Shown one piece after another: positions 24,495-34,770 of a stretch of DNA of 64,000 nucleotides. The translations under genes were made by a program, and so were the position numbers. The first letter of the stretch is position 1. The number at the start of each line of letters is the position of its first letter. A model generated the notes under the pieces. That model worked only from the letters and a program-made list of their open reading frames with translations, did no database searches and was not told the DNA's origin. The DNA is from Vitis vinifera (taxonomy: Eukaryota > Streptophyta > Magnoliopsida > Vitales > Vitaceae), in assembly GCF_030704535.1 (NCBI RefSeq), contig NC_081813.1, forward strand, positions 2,140,501 to 2,204,500, in the 5' to 3' direction.

Positions 24495-25110
24495 GACTTA
24501 TAATCGATCCTTCAACTCGTCAAGTTGTCTTATAAGCATGGCTTGATCATGTCCAAAGTACTCAACTTTATTACCTCCATGTAAGGAACTACTACCATCC
24601 CTCGATGACTCTCCATAACCATAATTTGATGGTCCCTCGTTTGAGTAGGTAGATTGCAAATATCTCATACCTCCTCCAATATCCTTTCTTGGGTTTCTCG
24701 GAAACCCTTCCATCTCACATCTCCCCCCAAATTGCCAATCAAAACTCTACTTTGATCTCTAGGATGTACTTGCATTTTGGACATGAGATTCAATTCCACA
24801 GTTTCCATTTCCATCTTTATACCACCCAATTCATCTCTATTTATGTTCATATCAAGAGAAATTTTGAAAACTCATTTATCAACTATGTCCTTAGAATGAT
24901 CTCGACTTTTCTCAACATCTAAACCCTTTTTACCAAATTCAAAGAACTAATTTTTGACTTAACATCTGCATCAAAAATATCACTCAAGTTATTGAAATTC
25001 TCTGTTTCATTTTCTAATAAATTCTCAGATTTTAAGGAAACTCTTTCAACCCTTTCTTCATTGGACGTCTCTAACGAAGTGTTCACGCTAGATTTTCTAT
25101 TCTTTTTCTT
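24495..25110 (-). pseudogene. Broken fragment of an EDR4-like gene (ENHANCED DISEASE RESISTANCE 4 family)
   Basis: Three minus-strand frames in succession resemble the middle of EDR4-like proteins. The first (to a stop at 24919-24921) includes SSVNTSLETSNEERVERVSL. The second (24665-24850) includes MNINRDELGG and QVHPRDQSRVLIGNLGGD. The third (24498-24713) includes GNKVEYFGHDQAMLIRQLDE, the family's DQAxLLRxLDELKDxL motif, then stops. At least one stop and one frameshift near 24715 break it, and the zinc-ribbon and C-terminal regions are absent. It is either a truncated duplicate or an old partial copy. Intact EDR4 is a plant-immunity regulator that binds EDR1. Assignment rests on remembered family motifs. 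Confidence 0.6.
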
Positions 25111-25179
25111 TGTAAATTAAAAGAAAAAACAATCAAACCCTCAAATTATTGAAAAAACCTCTCAACACTTCATTTGTTT

Positions 25180-25740
25180 CTCCAGAAAATGGTCGAAAGA
25201 GAAAGAAACTAAACTCTAGGGCCTCACGTTTTACACTATTATGATTTCAAAAGAATGAAAAACAAGGGATAAAAAAAAAACATCTCTACCACATAGTTGA
25301 ATTAGCAAATGACACAAAAAGAATTCAAGATTTTGATTCATTTTCTTCTCTAGTAAATTTTATCAGCAACCAAATAATGGTAAAGGAGAAACAGAGAGTG
25401 AAAGAAATTTAACAAAACACCTCTAAAACTCTATTTATTTGAAGAGAAAACATATGAAATTAAAGAAGTTGAACCCTCTTGTCTCAATTAAGCCAAATAG
25501 TTGCATTAGTAAATGCCAAGCAAATGATCCAATAATTTGACTACTGTTCTTTCTTATTATTTTCTCGCCAACCAAATAGAGGTTAAAGAGAAAAACTAGC
25601 AATAGAATTGAAGAAACCGTAAAAGTTGACCCACCCCAATAATTGCTTAGGCAAATAACACCCAAATAATCTGAGATCTCTATTTCTTTTCTTTTCCCAT
25701 TCATTTTTCTTAGAAACCAAACAAACGGTAAAAGAAAAAA
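25180..25740. repeat. Degenerate direct repeats around the motif AACCAAA(T/C)A...GG(T)AAAG(A)GA
   Basis: Segments near 25370, 25568 and 25716 share a T-rich lead, then CAACCAAATA or AAACCAAACA, then a purine-rich GGTAAAAGA-type tract, spaced about 150-200 bases. On the minus strand this reads TTTGGTTG...ATGGAGGAAAG-like, the same style as the repeats in intron 1 of the WHI3-like gene (48720-49330). It may be what is left of the first intron or leader of the EDR4-like pseudogene. Confidence 0.4.
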
Positions 25741-25759
25741 ACAGTTATAAAATAAGAGT

Positions 25760-27672
25760 TATTTGGTTAAGATGAGTTTTATGTTATGTGCACCAAAGAA
25801 AGAGAATGAAGTAGAAGAAGAAAATAAGAATTTCTTTTTTTCGGTTTTTGAAGGAAAAGATGAAGAGTCGTTCTAGAAATGAAATAGAAAAGAAGAAGCT
25901 ATAAGTGTTGAAGAGAAATAAAATGAGGAGTATTTTTGTCTCAACTAGGTCATTTTTTGTGTTTTTTAACTGGTGGGTTATTTTTACAAATATAGGAGTT
26001 ATTTTGACCCTTTTAACCAAATGACCCAAAAATTTATTCATAAAAAAAAAAAATTTATAGCAATTTTCACATATTTTTAGATAATATATTTAAAAAATGT
26101 TAAAAAAAACAATAAAAAAATATCAAAGCCATATAAAAGTTTTTATGTTATATATTGTTCCCTAATGTAATAATTTTAAAGAATTGTTATGTGATATCTC
26201 ATATCGAATATATGATAAAATTTCTGATTCTATATAAATATGAGCTCTCCTTAAACATTGAAGACATGTTTTATAGTCATAAAAACTCCTTTAGATGGTC
26301 ATATCTATATAATTGAACGTGAGTCATCATAAATGATATCATAGTTTATCCTCGATTTTGGTGTTTCTATTTGTTTTAAAGTCGTAAGAACCCATTTAAA
26401 TGAAAATGCATTCTCAATGACTATTTGAAAACGTATTATGAAGCATAGCTTTATATAAATATTTTTAGAAATTAAAAATATGAAAAAGATTGATTTTGTA
26501 TATTTTGATAAAAAGGTAAAATTTTAATATTTTTCTAAAAATATCCATTTAGAAGATAAGCAACAAAAGAAGCATCAAATATAATGCATTTGCTATTAAT
26601 TTTATTTTACCATAAAATTAAAAAATTTATGCATAAAATTTTAAAATTATAATTTAATGATTAAATAACCATATATGATTGAAGATAACGAATTAAGATT
26701 GAAAATATTTTTCAATTTTTTTTATGACAAACAAGTAAATTATTTATTTCTTTTGTTACCAAAGTAATAATCTTAGTAAAATAAGATTGGATAAATAATG
26801 TAATAATGTAATAGCATTTTGGTGGGGTTATTAAAACCTATTATTAAAAGTATTTTAATATCATTTTGATATTATTTCAGTGTTATATTTGCTCAATTAG
26901 GAATGACAATGGGTAGGCTTGAAACAAATGACCCCGATCATTTCCCATCCCATTTATTTATATTTATTTTCATCCAAAAAAAAAAAAAGTCTAAATGAGT
27001 GGGGCGGGGCAACTATAGGAAATTCTCATGCTCACCTTATGTTATCTTGGCCTGCCCATTTAAATTTTTTCAACAATTTTCAATTTTTTATTTTTAAAAC
27101 TTAAATTTATTAAAATAAATATAAAAATATTATAAGTATTTGTAATTTATTTTCATGAAAAGTAATATTTTATTTATGTTTACAAAGTTAAAAAAATGAA
27201 AAAAAAAATCAATTAAGATAATTTTTTTTTTAATTATATATAATTAAAGTGAGGTGGGATAAAGTCATTACCCGAACTCATCTCGAATTCTTAAAAACTT
27301 CCAAAACTTGCCCCAAATTAGTTTTTTTTAATCTTAAACCTATTCCATTAAGGACGAAGCATGAAAAGTGAAAAAAACTGAGTACATCGTTATCCTTAAC
27401 TTCAATATATTATTCATCTTTTGTATATTATGACATAACTTGATTATAAAAAAAAAAGTCTTGTAGTCAATTTCTTTAGGATAAAAAAAAAAAAAAGGCC
27501 ATTTTTTCTTGTCTTCAAAAATAAAAATAAAAATAAAAAAAACTTAAATCTTATTTAGCCATAAATTAAAAGTTGCTTTCTTATGGTTGCATGAAACGAT
27601 GCCGCTCGAGGCTGCAAAAGCCTTCCCGCCCAATTCATATAAAGAGCCGTTATTTTTCAAACTTCCGTTACA
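25760..27672. other. AT-rich intergenic stretch upstream of the PPR gene
   Basis: Mostly A/T-rich with no supportable gene. It contains a short-LTR relic (listed separately, 26190-26345). A segment at about 26897-27345 has GGGGCGGGGC and GTGAGGTGGGAT tracts like a dispersed plant repeat of unknown class. A TATA-like CATATAAAG lies at about 27637, some 35 bases before the PPR start codon. Confidence 0.55.
26190..26345 (+). mobile_element. Fossil LTR of a short (TRIM-like) LTR element
   Basis: The relic begins TGTGATATCTCATATCG and ends near GAGTCATCATA. It is followed by AATGATATCAT, resembling the TGGTATCAGAG primer-binding site complementary to initiator tRNA-Met. It shares its layout (GATATCTCA...TTTTA(A)..TCATA..AT(A/C)TATAT) with the relics at 40538-40899 and 47200-47985. 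It is a heavily decayed single LTR; age old. Confidence 0.55.
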
Positions 27673-29553
27673 ATGGTCATGTTACTCTCCCTGCTCCGAA
27701 CCGCCACCTCTCTGACCCAAATCCACCAAATCCATGCGCAAACCCTCATCCATGGCCTCCCACTTCAAACCCACCTCATTCCCAAGCTCATCGACCTTCA
27801 TTCAATCGATTATGCTCGCTTCGTCCTTGATCAAACTCCTTCTCCCACTGATTTCTCTTGGAACTCCTTGATCAGAGCCTACACCGTCCATGGCTCTCCA
27901 CAAAATTCCCTGTTTCTCTATCTCAAAATGCTTCGGAGCAGCACAAAACCAAGTAATTTTACATTCCCATTTGTCCTAAAAGCTTGTTCCACCCTTGGTT
28001 CAGTGCTTGAAGGTGAACAAATTCATACCCATGTTTTAAGATTGGGTTTTGGATCTGATTTGTTTGTGTGTAATTCTTTGATAGATATGTATTGTAAATG
28101 TTTTCGTCTTGATTCTGCTCGGAATTTTTGGGATGATATGGGGTTTAGAGATGAGGTTTCTTGGAATTCTATCATTTCAGGGTATGTACAATGGGGGCAG
28201 GTTGAGAAGGCACGGGATTTGTTCGAAGAAATGCCTATGAGAAGGAATGTGGTTTGCTGGACTGCAATGATAAATGGGTATGGGAAAGAAGGGGATTTTG
28301 TTGAGATGTTGAGTTTGTTTCGCCAAATGCTTGTTTCAGCTGATGAGGTCCAACCCAATGCAGCAACAATGGTGTGTCTACTGTCTGCCTGTTCAACTCT
28401 CTGTAATTATGAGGTTGGAAGGTTCCTTTCGGTTTTTATCGATGTTAACAAGATCCCTTTGAATACAATCTTGGTCACTGCTCTTATAGACATGTATTCT
28501 AAGTGTGGGGATGTGGAGAAAGCTTGGAGAATCTTTGATGGTGTTTCTTGTAAGAATCTGCCTTCTTGGAATGCCATCATTACTGGATGTGTGCAGGGTG
28601 GACTTCTTGAGGAAGCAATTGATTTATACCGTCACATGAAAGCACAGTCAGTGAAACCGAATGAGATCACTCTGGTAAATGTGTTGTCTGCTTGTGCTGG
28701 CTTAGGGGCACTGGAACTTGGGAGAGAAGTTCATCTGTACCTGGGCCGAAATGGCTTAGATCTAAATGTGATTCTTGCCACTGCTCTGGTTGATATGTAT
28801 GCAAAATGTGGTAAAATCGACGATGCTTGTTTGATTTTTGTCAAGACTAGCGAGAAAGATGTGGCCTTGTGGAATGCCATGATACTGGGGCTGGCTTACC
28901 ATGGCGATGGAAGAGATTCTTTAGCAGTTTTTTCACAGATGGTGAGGGCTGGGGTGCAGCCCAATGATGTTACATTCATTGGAGTTTTATCAGCTTGTAA
29001 CCATTCAGGATTGGTAGAAGAGGGAAGGGTTCAGTTTTCAAGTATGGCCGATAAACATGGATTGTCTCCTAAACTTGAGCATTATGCTTGTATGGTAGAT
29101 CTCCTTGGCCGGGCTGGGCATCTCAAAGAAGCATATGAATTGGTGCAGAACATGCTAATTCCACCTGATTCAATAATCTGGGGTGCTTTACTAAGTGCTT
29201 GCCGGATCCATCGGAATCTTGAACTGGCTGATAAAATCAGTGAAACAATAATGGCATCGCAGGATCCCAATATTGGTTTCTGCATTCTGTTGTCGAACAT
29301 TTATGCTTCTTCAGGAAGGTGGAAGGATGTTGCTAGAGTGAGGAGACAGGTAAAAGAGAAAAGGATAAAAAAACCTTCTGGTTGTAGTTGGGTTGAAGTT
29401 GATGGTGTTGTTCATAGATTTGTTGTTGAAGATACAACTCATCTGAAATCTGGGGAGATCTATGGCGCCTATGAAATTCTAGTTAATCATTTGAAGGCAG
29501 AAGGGTATGTGGCAAATTTTGATTTTATTGCAAATAACATCAACGGCATGTAA
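27673..29553 (+). CDS. PLS-class pentatricopeptide repeat protein, E subgroup
   Basis: An intronless gene of 626 aa, typical of PPR genes. These organelle proteins bind single-stranded RNA one base per repeat, and E-subgroup members usually specify C-to-U editing sites and recruit a DYW deaminase in trans. The protein shows repeated pairs such as SWNSLIRAYTVHG, CNSLIDMYCKC, SWNSIISGYVQWG, TALIDMYSKCG, SWNAIITGCVQGG and TALVDMYAKCGK, about 13 P/L/S motifs in all. The E motif region follows (IIWGALLSACRIHRNLELAD, then VRRQVKEKRIKKPSGCSWVEV) and it ends GYVANFDFIANNINGM with no DYW domain. The start MVMLLSLLRTATSLTQIHQI is short and basic/hydrophobic, compatible with mitochondrial or plastid import. 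The editing target cannot be read from here. Confidence 0.95.
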   Translation: MVMLLSLLRTATSLTQIHQIHAQTLIHGLPLQTHLIPKLIDLHSIDYARFVLDQTPSPTDFSWNSLIRAYTVHGSPQNSLFLYLKMLRSSTKPSNFTFPFVLKACSTLGSVLEGEQIHTHVLRLGFGSDLFVCNSLIDMYCKCFRLDSARNFWDDMGFRDEVSWNSIISGYVQWGQVEKARDLFEEMPMRRNVVCWTAMINGYGKEGDFVEMLSLFRQMLVSADEVQPNAATMVCLLSACSTLCNYEVGRFLSVFIDVNKIPLNTILVTALIDMYSKCGDVEKAWRIFDGVSCKNLPSWNAIITGCVQGGLLEEAIDLYRHMKAQSVKPNEITLVNVLSACAGLGALELGREVHLYLGRNGLDLNVILATALVDMYAKCGKIDDACLIFVKTSEKDVALWNAMILGLAYHGDGRDSLAVFSQMVRAGVQPNDVTFIGVLSACNHSGLVEEGRVQFSSMADKHGLSPKLEHYACMVDLLGRAGHLKEAYELVQNMLIPPDSIIWGALLSACRIHRNLELADKISETIMASQDPNIGFCILLSNIYASSGRWKDVARVRRQVKEKRIKKPSGCSWVEVDGVVHRFVVEDTTHLKSGEIYGAYEILVNHLKAEGYVANFDFIANNINGM

Positions 29554-30735
29554 AAATATATTCATCAAATGGGTTGAAGATTTGAAGCTTCACACCTTCA
29601 ATTGATGGGGACTTGGGAGAACTATGAAGATTGGTGCTTCCCAAGGGAAATGAAGTATCTACATTGGATTGTTCTTGTTCTATCACAGATTTTGGTGGTC
29701 ACACTCACAAGAAACACAGTGAGGGCTTTGAGTTTGGGATTTTCAGCAACTGGGGTGGCCACACTTTGTGATAGAACAACTCAAATACTGATCCCTGATG
29801 TCTTTTCTGTAACAGAATGGCCTGGGTTCATGGTGATGCAGTCTAATTCCATTGTTCCTTGCCTTTGGATTGATGGATGAACACCTGAGAAGAGACGTCA
29901 TATGCCAAAGATATGAAGCTTTAGTTTCGAGGCCAAAGGCCATTTGCTAAATTTTGATTTTGTTTTGGCAAGTATTGATGATATGGTTTGAAGTCTTTGA
30001 CACTTCACCTGAACCTGGAACTGTGAAAAGGGAGTTGTGGAGAATAAAATGCAGCACACTATACAGAGAGCATTTCTTCATATTTATCATAGATTTTGGC
30101 TCTCAAACTCCATGCCACTGTTCTAACCAGAAATCTAGTCTTGAAGGCCTGAAGGCCCTTGGGGTTTTCTGCAAGCAGCTTGCCGGTAGCATAGGTTGTG
30201 ATAGTAGAGTCCAATGAAGAAACTAATCGCCGGTAGCATCATCGCCTTGAGTCAGGTGGTCTTGAAGATCCATATCTTAATTGTTAAAGCTTTGAAAAAT
30301 ATTAATAACTTGACATGTAGAGGTGTAAAATTTGAGTCTCTCTTAAGAGGAAAAAAAAAAACTTAAGATAGTGAATCTTGATTCAACACCTGATTAATCA
30401 AGAAGCATGCTGGAAAAAGGCAATTCTGGACCATAAAACTTTAATTTGAAAATTAAGAAAACATCATACTACATATGTGGGTTGAATTTTGGAGGAAGAA
30501 AGGTCATCAAGCCATGGGGCAACTTAAGATTTAAGTTGTTTCCAGACTTTCAACCAGATAGCAGTCACATATGATTTACAAATTGATGGTAAAGGGCACA
30601 AGTGGGATAAAAACAAATAGGTAGTGAGCTTGTCTCAGGTTCTCCAGGCATTTTAGAGCACATCATTACCATCAAGACAGGGAAAACTTCCAAAATGATT
30701 CCATTTCCTCCGACAAAATCAACTTGCAACATAAT
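29554..30735. other. Region 3' of the PPR gene
   Basis: About 29554-30240 has balanced composition and is probably a 3' UTR or spliced 3' transcript of the PPR gene. The 92-codon frame at 29602-29880 has no domain. An inverted repeat (left arm TTGTTCTATCACA near 29677, right arm TGTGATAGAACAA near 29768) could form a stem of 13 bp plus weaker pairing. The rest is AT-rich without recognised features. Confidence 0.5.
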
Positions 30736-31262
30736 TGTCATGCACCCGTGAGGGAAACCCCAATAGAAGGAATAAGATGATGAAAGGTTGTAACACTGGG
30801 TGAGTGCATGAAACCACTCGTGGAACGCACACAGCAGGCCAAGGGTAAAGGCTTGGTACGCACAAGGGTTGCTTGCATAGTATGAGTAGGACTCGAAGTT
30901 CTAGTAGGAATGGTTGGTGTCATAGCATATGAGGAAAAATCCTAGTTAAAGGAGGAGTGAGTGGGTGACAACCACTTTATAAAAGGGAATGAGAGCATAT
31001 ATATACATTCACACATTCATAGGGAAGGATTTAGGGGGAGATCTAAAGAGACATTATTGTGAGAGCATTGCTAATCTGTGTATTGTATTTTTATTCAAAG
31101 TGGCAATAAAGTAGAAGTTGGGGTCGGTGCCCTATAATTCGATACGTGCATATGCGGGTTCTTTTATTCTAATCACGTGTGGGTTTTGGAAGCTGGCCTA
31201 CAGGGGTGTGTAGGTGCCGCACGGACAAGAAAAATTATAAGGGAGTTTTTGCGCCTGCGACA
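30736..31262 (+). mobile_element. Probable solo LTR, ~527 bp, upstream of the thioredoxin gene
   Basis: The ends TGTC...GACA form the TG/CA inverted termini of an LTR. Flanking 5-mers ATAAT (30731-30735) and GTAAT (31263-31267) are nearly identical, consistent with an aged target duplication. Inside is TTTATAAAAGG near 30977, a TATA-type LTR promoter signal, followed by a pyrimidine- and GTG-rich R/U5-like part containing a CACGTG G-box near 31177. No internal retroelement sequence adjoins it. It ends about 190 bases before the thioredoxin start codon. Family not identified. Confidence 0.55.
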
Positions 31263-31354
31263 GTAATCGCACGTCTTCCGGCCAGTAGTGGATTTTGGGC
31301 GGTGAATAAGGTATAAACCCAAACGGGTTCAACCACCGGTCACGCCTATTCTAT

Positions 31355-31370
31355 AAAACGGCGCCGTTTT
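31355..31370. promoter_or_regulatory. 16-bp perfect palindrome AAAACGGCGCCGTTTT before the thioredoxin gene
   Basis: The palindrome lies 84-99 bases upstream of the ATG at 31454, likely at or near the promoter or leader. It resembles the AAACGACGTCGTTT palindrome upstream of the hnRNP-like gene. The function is inferred from position and symmetry only. Confidence 0.55.
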
Positions 31371-31453
31371 AGTTTGCTATCGTTTTCAGGCTTCTTTCAA
31401 AATTGATGGAGAAGATCCACTGACAAACAGAGCGGTTTCGTGTTCGCTGAATA

Positions 31454-34400
31454 ATGTCAAATCCTCTTCGATTTTCGCTTAATTCTTCGAAAATCTCCTC
31501 TTTCTCGTTCTCACCCTTCTCGCCATCCTCTTTGATCTTCCCAAAATCCGGAGTTCCCCGGCCCAATCAAACCCCATCTTCTCGAATTTCTTCTCTCAAT
31601 GTTCTTGGCCCCCTTCAATTTACTCGGCCAAAGCGTTTGGCCTCCTTCAAGGTAGACTGTTTTCTTTTGCTTAATTCGGATGTAATCCTGATTACCCATT
31701 TGTCAATTTTTTGTTTTTCTCTAATGCCGCTCTGGGTTTGATTTCTTTCGAGGTGGTTTGTTTTGTGTTCCTTAATCTGGGTGTAATGGTGATTACCCAT
31801 TTTTGAGAAGTTTCTTTTATGCCGTTTCTAGTGAAATTCGAATGATTTATGGCTTGTTTCGAGTTGAATTTTGAGTATCCATTTGTTTTTGTTGTTTCGA
31901 TAATGAAATTTGTGTTGCTTCTGTCATTCATTTGGTTCGTTGGTAGTTTAATGGAACCAGGCTATGAAGCGAAGTAGGGGTTTTTGGTTTTTTTTGTATT
32001 ATTGATTTTCCTTTTCTGAAAAAAAAATGCTGTTTTTTGCTATTTCTGCTGCAATTTGATTCATTCATGGAATGCTTTTGGGTGATATCTTGGGTATACT
32101 TTTTTCATTGTTTGCTTAATGAGCTTTGTGTTGCCACTGTGTGTTTCTTTGGAAATTTGAGAAGGACCACTGCATGCAGCAAAATCCGAATTGTGGATTT
32201 TAATTGTCAATTTAGCTTTGTCATTTGGAGTGACTGTTTTGAAGTATTTTGTTCTCATCTAGAGTTCTACACTGACAAAAGTAAATTTGATTTGGGTTGC
32301 TGAATAAGAATTTTGAGCACCCATTTATTTGAATTTCCATCCTATGAATTTGAATTTCCCTCTTATGCCTAGATAGTTTCGTTAAAATTATTGATGAGCT
32401 ATTGGATACAGCTGTTCAAATGCTGGTTTCTTTATTGAGTCTCATGTAAAATTGGCAATGTTATGGAAGCAAGTTTGTCTATTTGTTGTTGTAATTATAT
32501 TGGTGCCATGTGGAAAAGCGAGTGGTACGTAGTTAGTTTAAAAAGGAAAATCATTGTGAGAGGAGATAGAATTGTCGGCATACAACGGGGTAGAAGATTG
32601 ATCGTGACTTGCCTCGTCTGCCACTTGGAAGTTTTAGAACTGTGTTGCAAGGCATTCGCGTAAACTAGGTTCCCACAATTTTCAATTTCAGTATATCTTA
32701 TTGATCATGCTATTGTTATGTTCATTTTGATACGTGCATTAACAGAGGCATTGGAAATAGTAGCTGCAATGATATTTGGTAATTTATTTCCTTTTGAAAA
32801 TATGAGGAGTTGGCTACCAAATGCTTTCTATCTTTAAATTGGTTCTTGCATTGTATTTTTAATGAACACTTTCTATTCTGGCTTTTCATTTCTGTATTGG
32901 ACATTTTACTCCAGGTACATGCATCTATTGCTGAGACTAACCAGCCAAAATGGTGGGAAAAGAATGCTGGCCCAAATATGATTGACATTCATTCCATGCA
33001 AGAATTTTTAAGCGCATTAAGTCAAGCAGGAGATAAGTTAGTTATTGTAGAGTTTTATGGCACGTGGTGTGCCTCTTGCAGGGCGTTATTTCCCAAGGCA
33101 AGTTAACTTTATTTGTTGACCACATGTTCTTGGTTTCTACCTTTGCCCATAAGTGTAGATAATTCTATCCTAGTTAATTTCTAATTTCCTAAAGTTGCAA
33201 GTAGTTCCACACATAATATTAGTTGGCAATATAAAGCTGACCTTATTATTCAAAGTGAACTGGCCATCATTAAGTAGGTATGGTTAGAAGAAAAAGAAAG
33301 GGGAAATGAACAAGCATTCATATGCCTTGGACTAGGGTTCTCCAATCACATGGGAATTTGGATGCTTCCGTTTAGAGCAATGCAATAAAAAAATTATTTT
33401 ATTCTTGTCCAAATTTTGTGCTAATGTACAGTTATACATTAACCTGATAATCAGTTTCTAAAGCATATGAGCCCTTTGTTCATTAATTGACTTGATATGG
33501 GACGGTTATGACTGCGGGGCCTGTCTGATAATTGGTTAGGCTACATTTTTTCTCTCCTCAAAACTCTAGCTTTGCCTAGATGCTTCAGAAATTCTTATAC
33601 ATCTATTCAACAGTATATAAGTATCTATCCTTGCTCTCTGGTATTGAAACACAATTATAAGAATCCTGCTCTGTGATTCTAGAGAAATCTTGTTCACAAG
33701 AAAATACTTTCTGATTTTTGGTGTGAATTATCAGAGCTAATGATTTATGAAGTTTCCTAGAGGGCATAAAAGCAACCAAATTAGTCTATTCCCATCATTT
33801 ATCTGTTTCTGGGGTTAGCTAGCAGAGCTTTTATCTGATTAGAATGTTTCACATTTTATATTCTTCCAGTTTATACTACCAGAATGAGGATATTATTAAC
33901 TGAGTAATTTGTGTATCTTTTACACCCAATATTTGCATTTGCATAGGAAATTAAAAACGTTTTAATTTTTAGTTTGTAGAATGCTCTAGTCTGCTGTATA
34001 TTGCTTCTCCTGAATCTTGACATCATTTTCTTTAATGGATCTCTCAGCTCTGCAAGACCGCACAAGATTATCCTAACATTATATTTTTAAAGGTGAATTT
34101 TGATGAGAACAAGTCAATGTGCAAAAGCTTGAATGTAAAGATGCTTCCATGTTTCCACTTTTATCGAGGATCAGATGGACTGCTGGAATCTTTTTCATGC
34201 TCGCTTGCAAAGGTAGGAACTTACATGCTATGATCAATCTAGCTTGCTTTTTTCTGGGTGTCATTACTGTTATACCAAATTTATAATCGAAAGCATGAGA
34301 TTAGAAGTGTCTTTTAGTACTCTAAAACTTCAGTAGCCAGCCAATCTTAGTGGTGCTGGGTAATGTAAACAATCTATATTTCTTGTACTACTTCTTTCTT

Positions 34401-34770
34401 TTTAAAGAGAACCTTTGATTTGGATAACAACACTTATTATTTCTCAACACTTCTGGTTTTGATTCCCGGTGCAGTAGCAGGAAGGCCACCTGGTTTAAGT
34501 TGTCTGACAGCTTATAAGTTCTAGCACCATGGATATTACATCTGTTGGTAGTTATCAATGCTCTTGTTCATCACATCGATAGTTATCTCTTGCTCTCTCT
34601 GGTTCACTCACATACTATCTCACATATCTTTCCATCTACATTATTTCACTGACACACATGCTTAAAATGATTCGCAGTTTCAGAAAATAAAGGATGCAAT
34701 TACAAAGTATGACATTGGTCACTCCAGCAATGGTCAGCCTAAAGGTGTTGGAGACTTGCATCCTTCTTGA
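31454..34770 (+). CDS. ACHT: Thioredoxin-like 2, chloroplastic (ACHT-type atypical thioredoxin)
   Basis: This plastid thioredoxin of the ACHT1/ACHT2 group takes part in oxidative (dark or low-light) regulation, passing electrons to 2-Cys peroxiredoxin. Exons 31454-31651, 32915-33097, 34048-34212 and 34678-34770 give 212 aa. The first ~65 residues are a Ser-rich transit peptide. The fold follows, with active site [15 protein letters not shown] (WCASC rather than the canonical WCGPC, as in ACHT1/2), then [20 protein letters not shown] and cis-Pro in [10 protein letters not shown]. Typical extra cysteines (LCK, MCK, PCF, SCS) are present. Intron 2 starts AAG/GCAAGT, a GC-AG donor with strong consensus; the GT model would not restore FPK-LCK. 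Intron 1 carries degenerate ~100-bp tandem repeats. Confidence 0.94.
31652..31890 (+). repeat. Degenerate ~100-bp tandem repeat in thioredoxin intron 1
   Basis: Two or more units recur. TTGCTTAATTCGGATGTAAT... GATTACCCATTTG near 31668 is matched by TTCCTTAATCTGGGTGTAAT... GATTACCCATTTTTG near 31768, each followed by a T-rich tract and ATGCCG. A weaker third (TGAGTATCCATTTG) occurs near 31870. They sit right after the first 5' splice site, a position where intronic enhancers of expression are common. Confidence 0.6.

Noticed and set aside
26897-27345. GGGGCGGGGC-containing segment as a defined transposon
   Set aside because: Looks like a dispersed plant repeat, but no termini or target duplication could be fixed.
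29602-29880. 92-codon frame after the PPR gene as a separate gene or as the missing E+/DYW end
   Set aside because: No DYW, HSER or E+ motifs in any frame; the PPR ends naturally after its E region.
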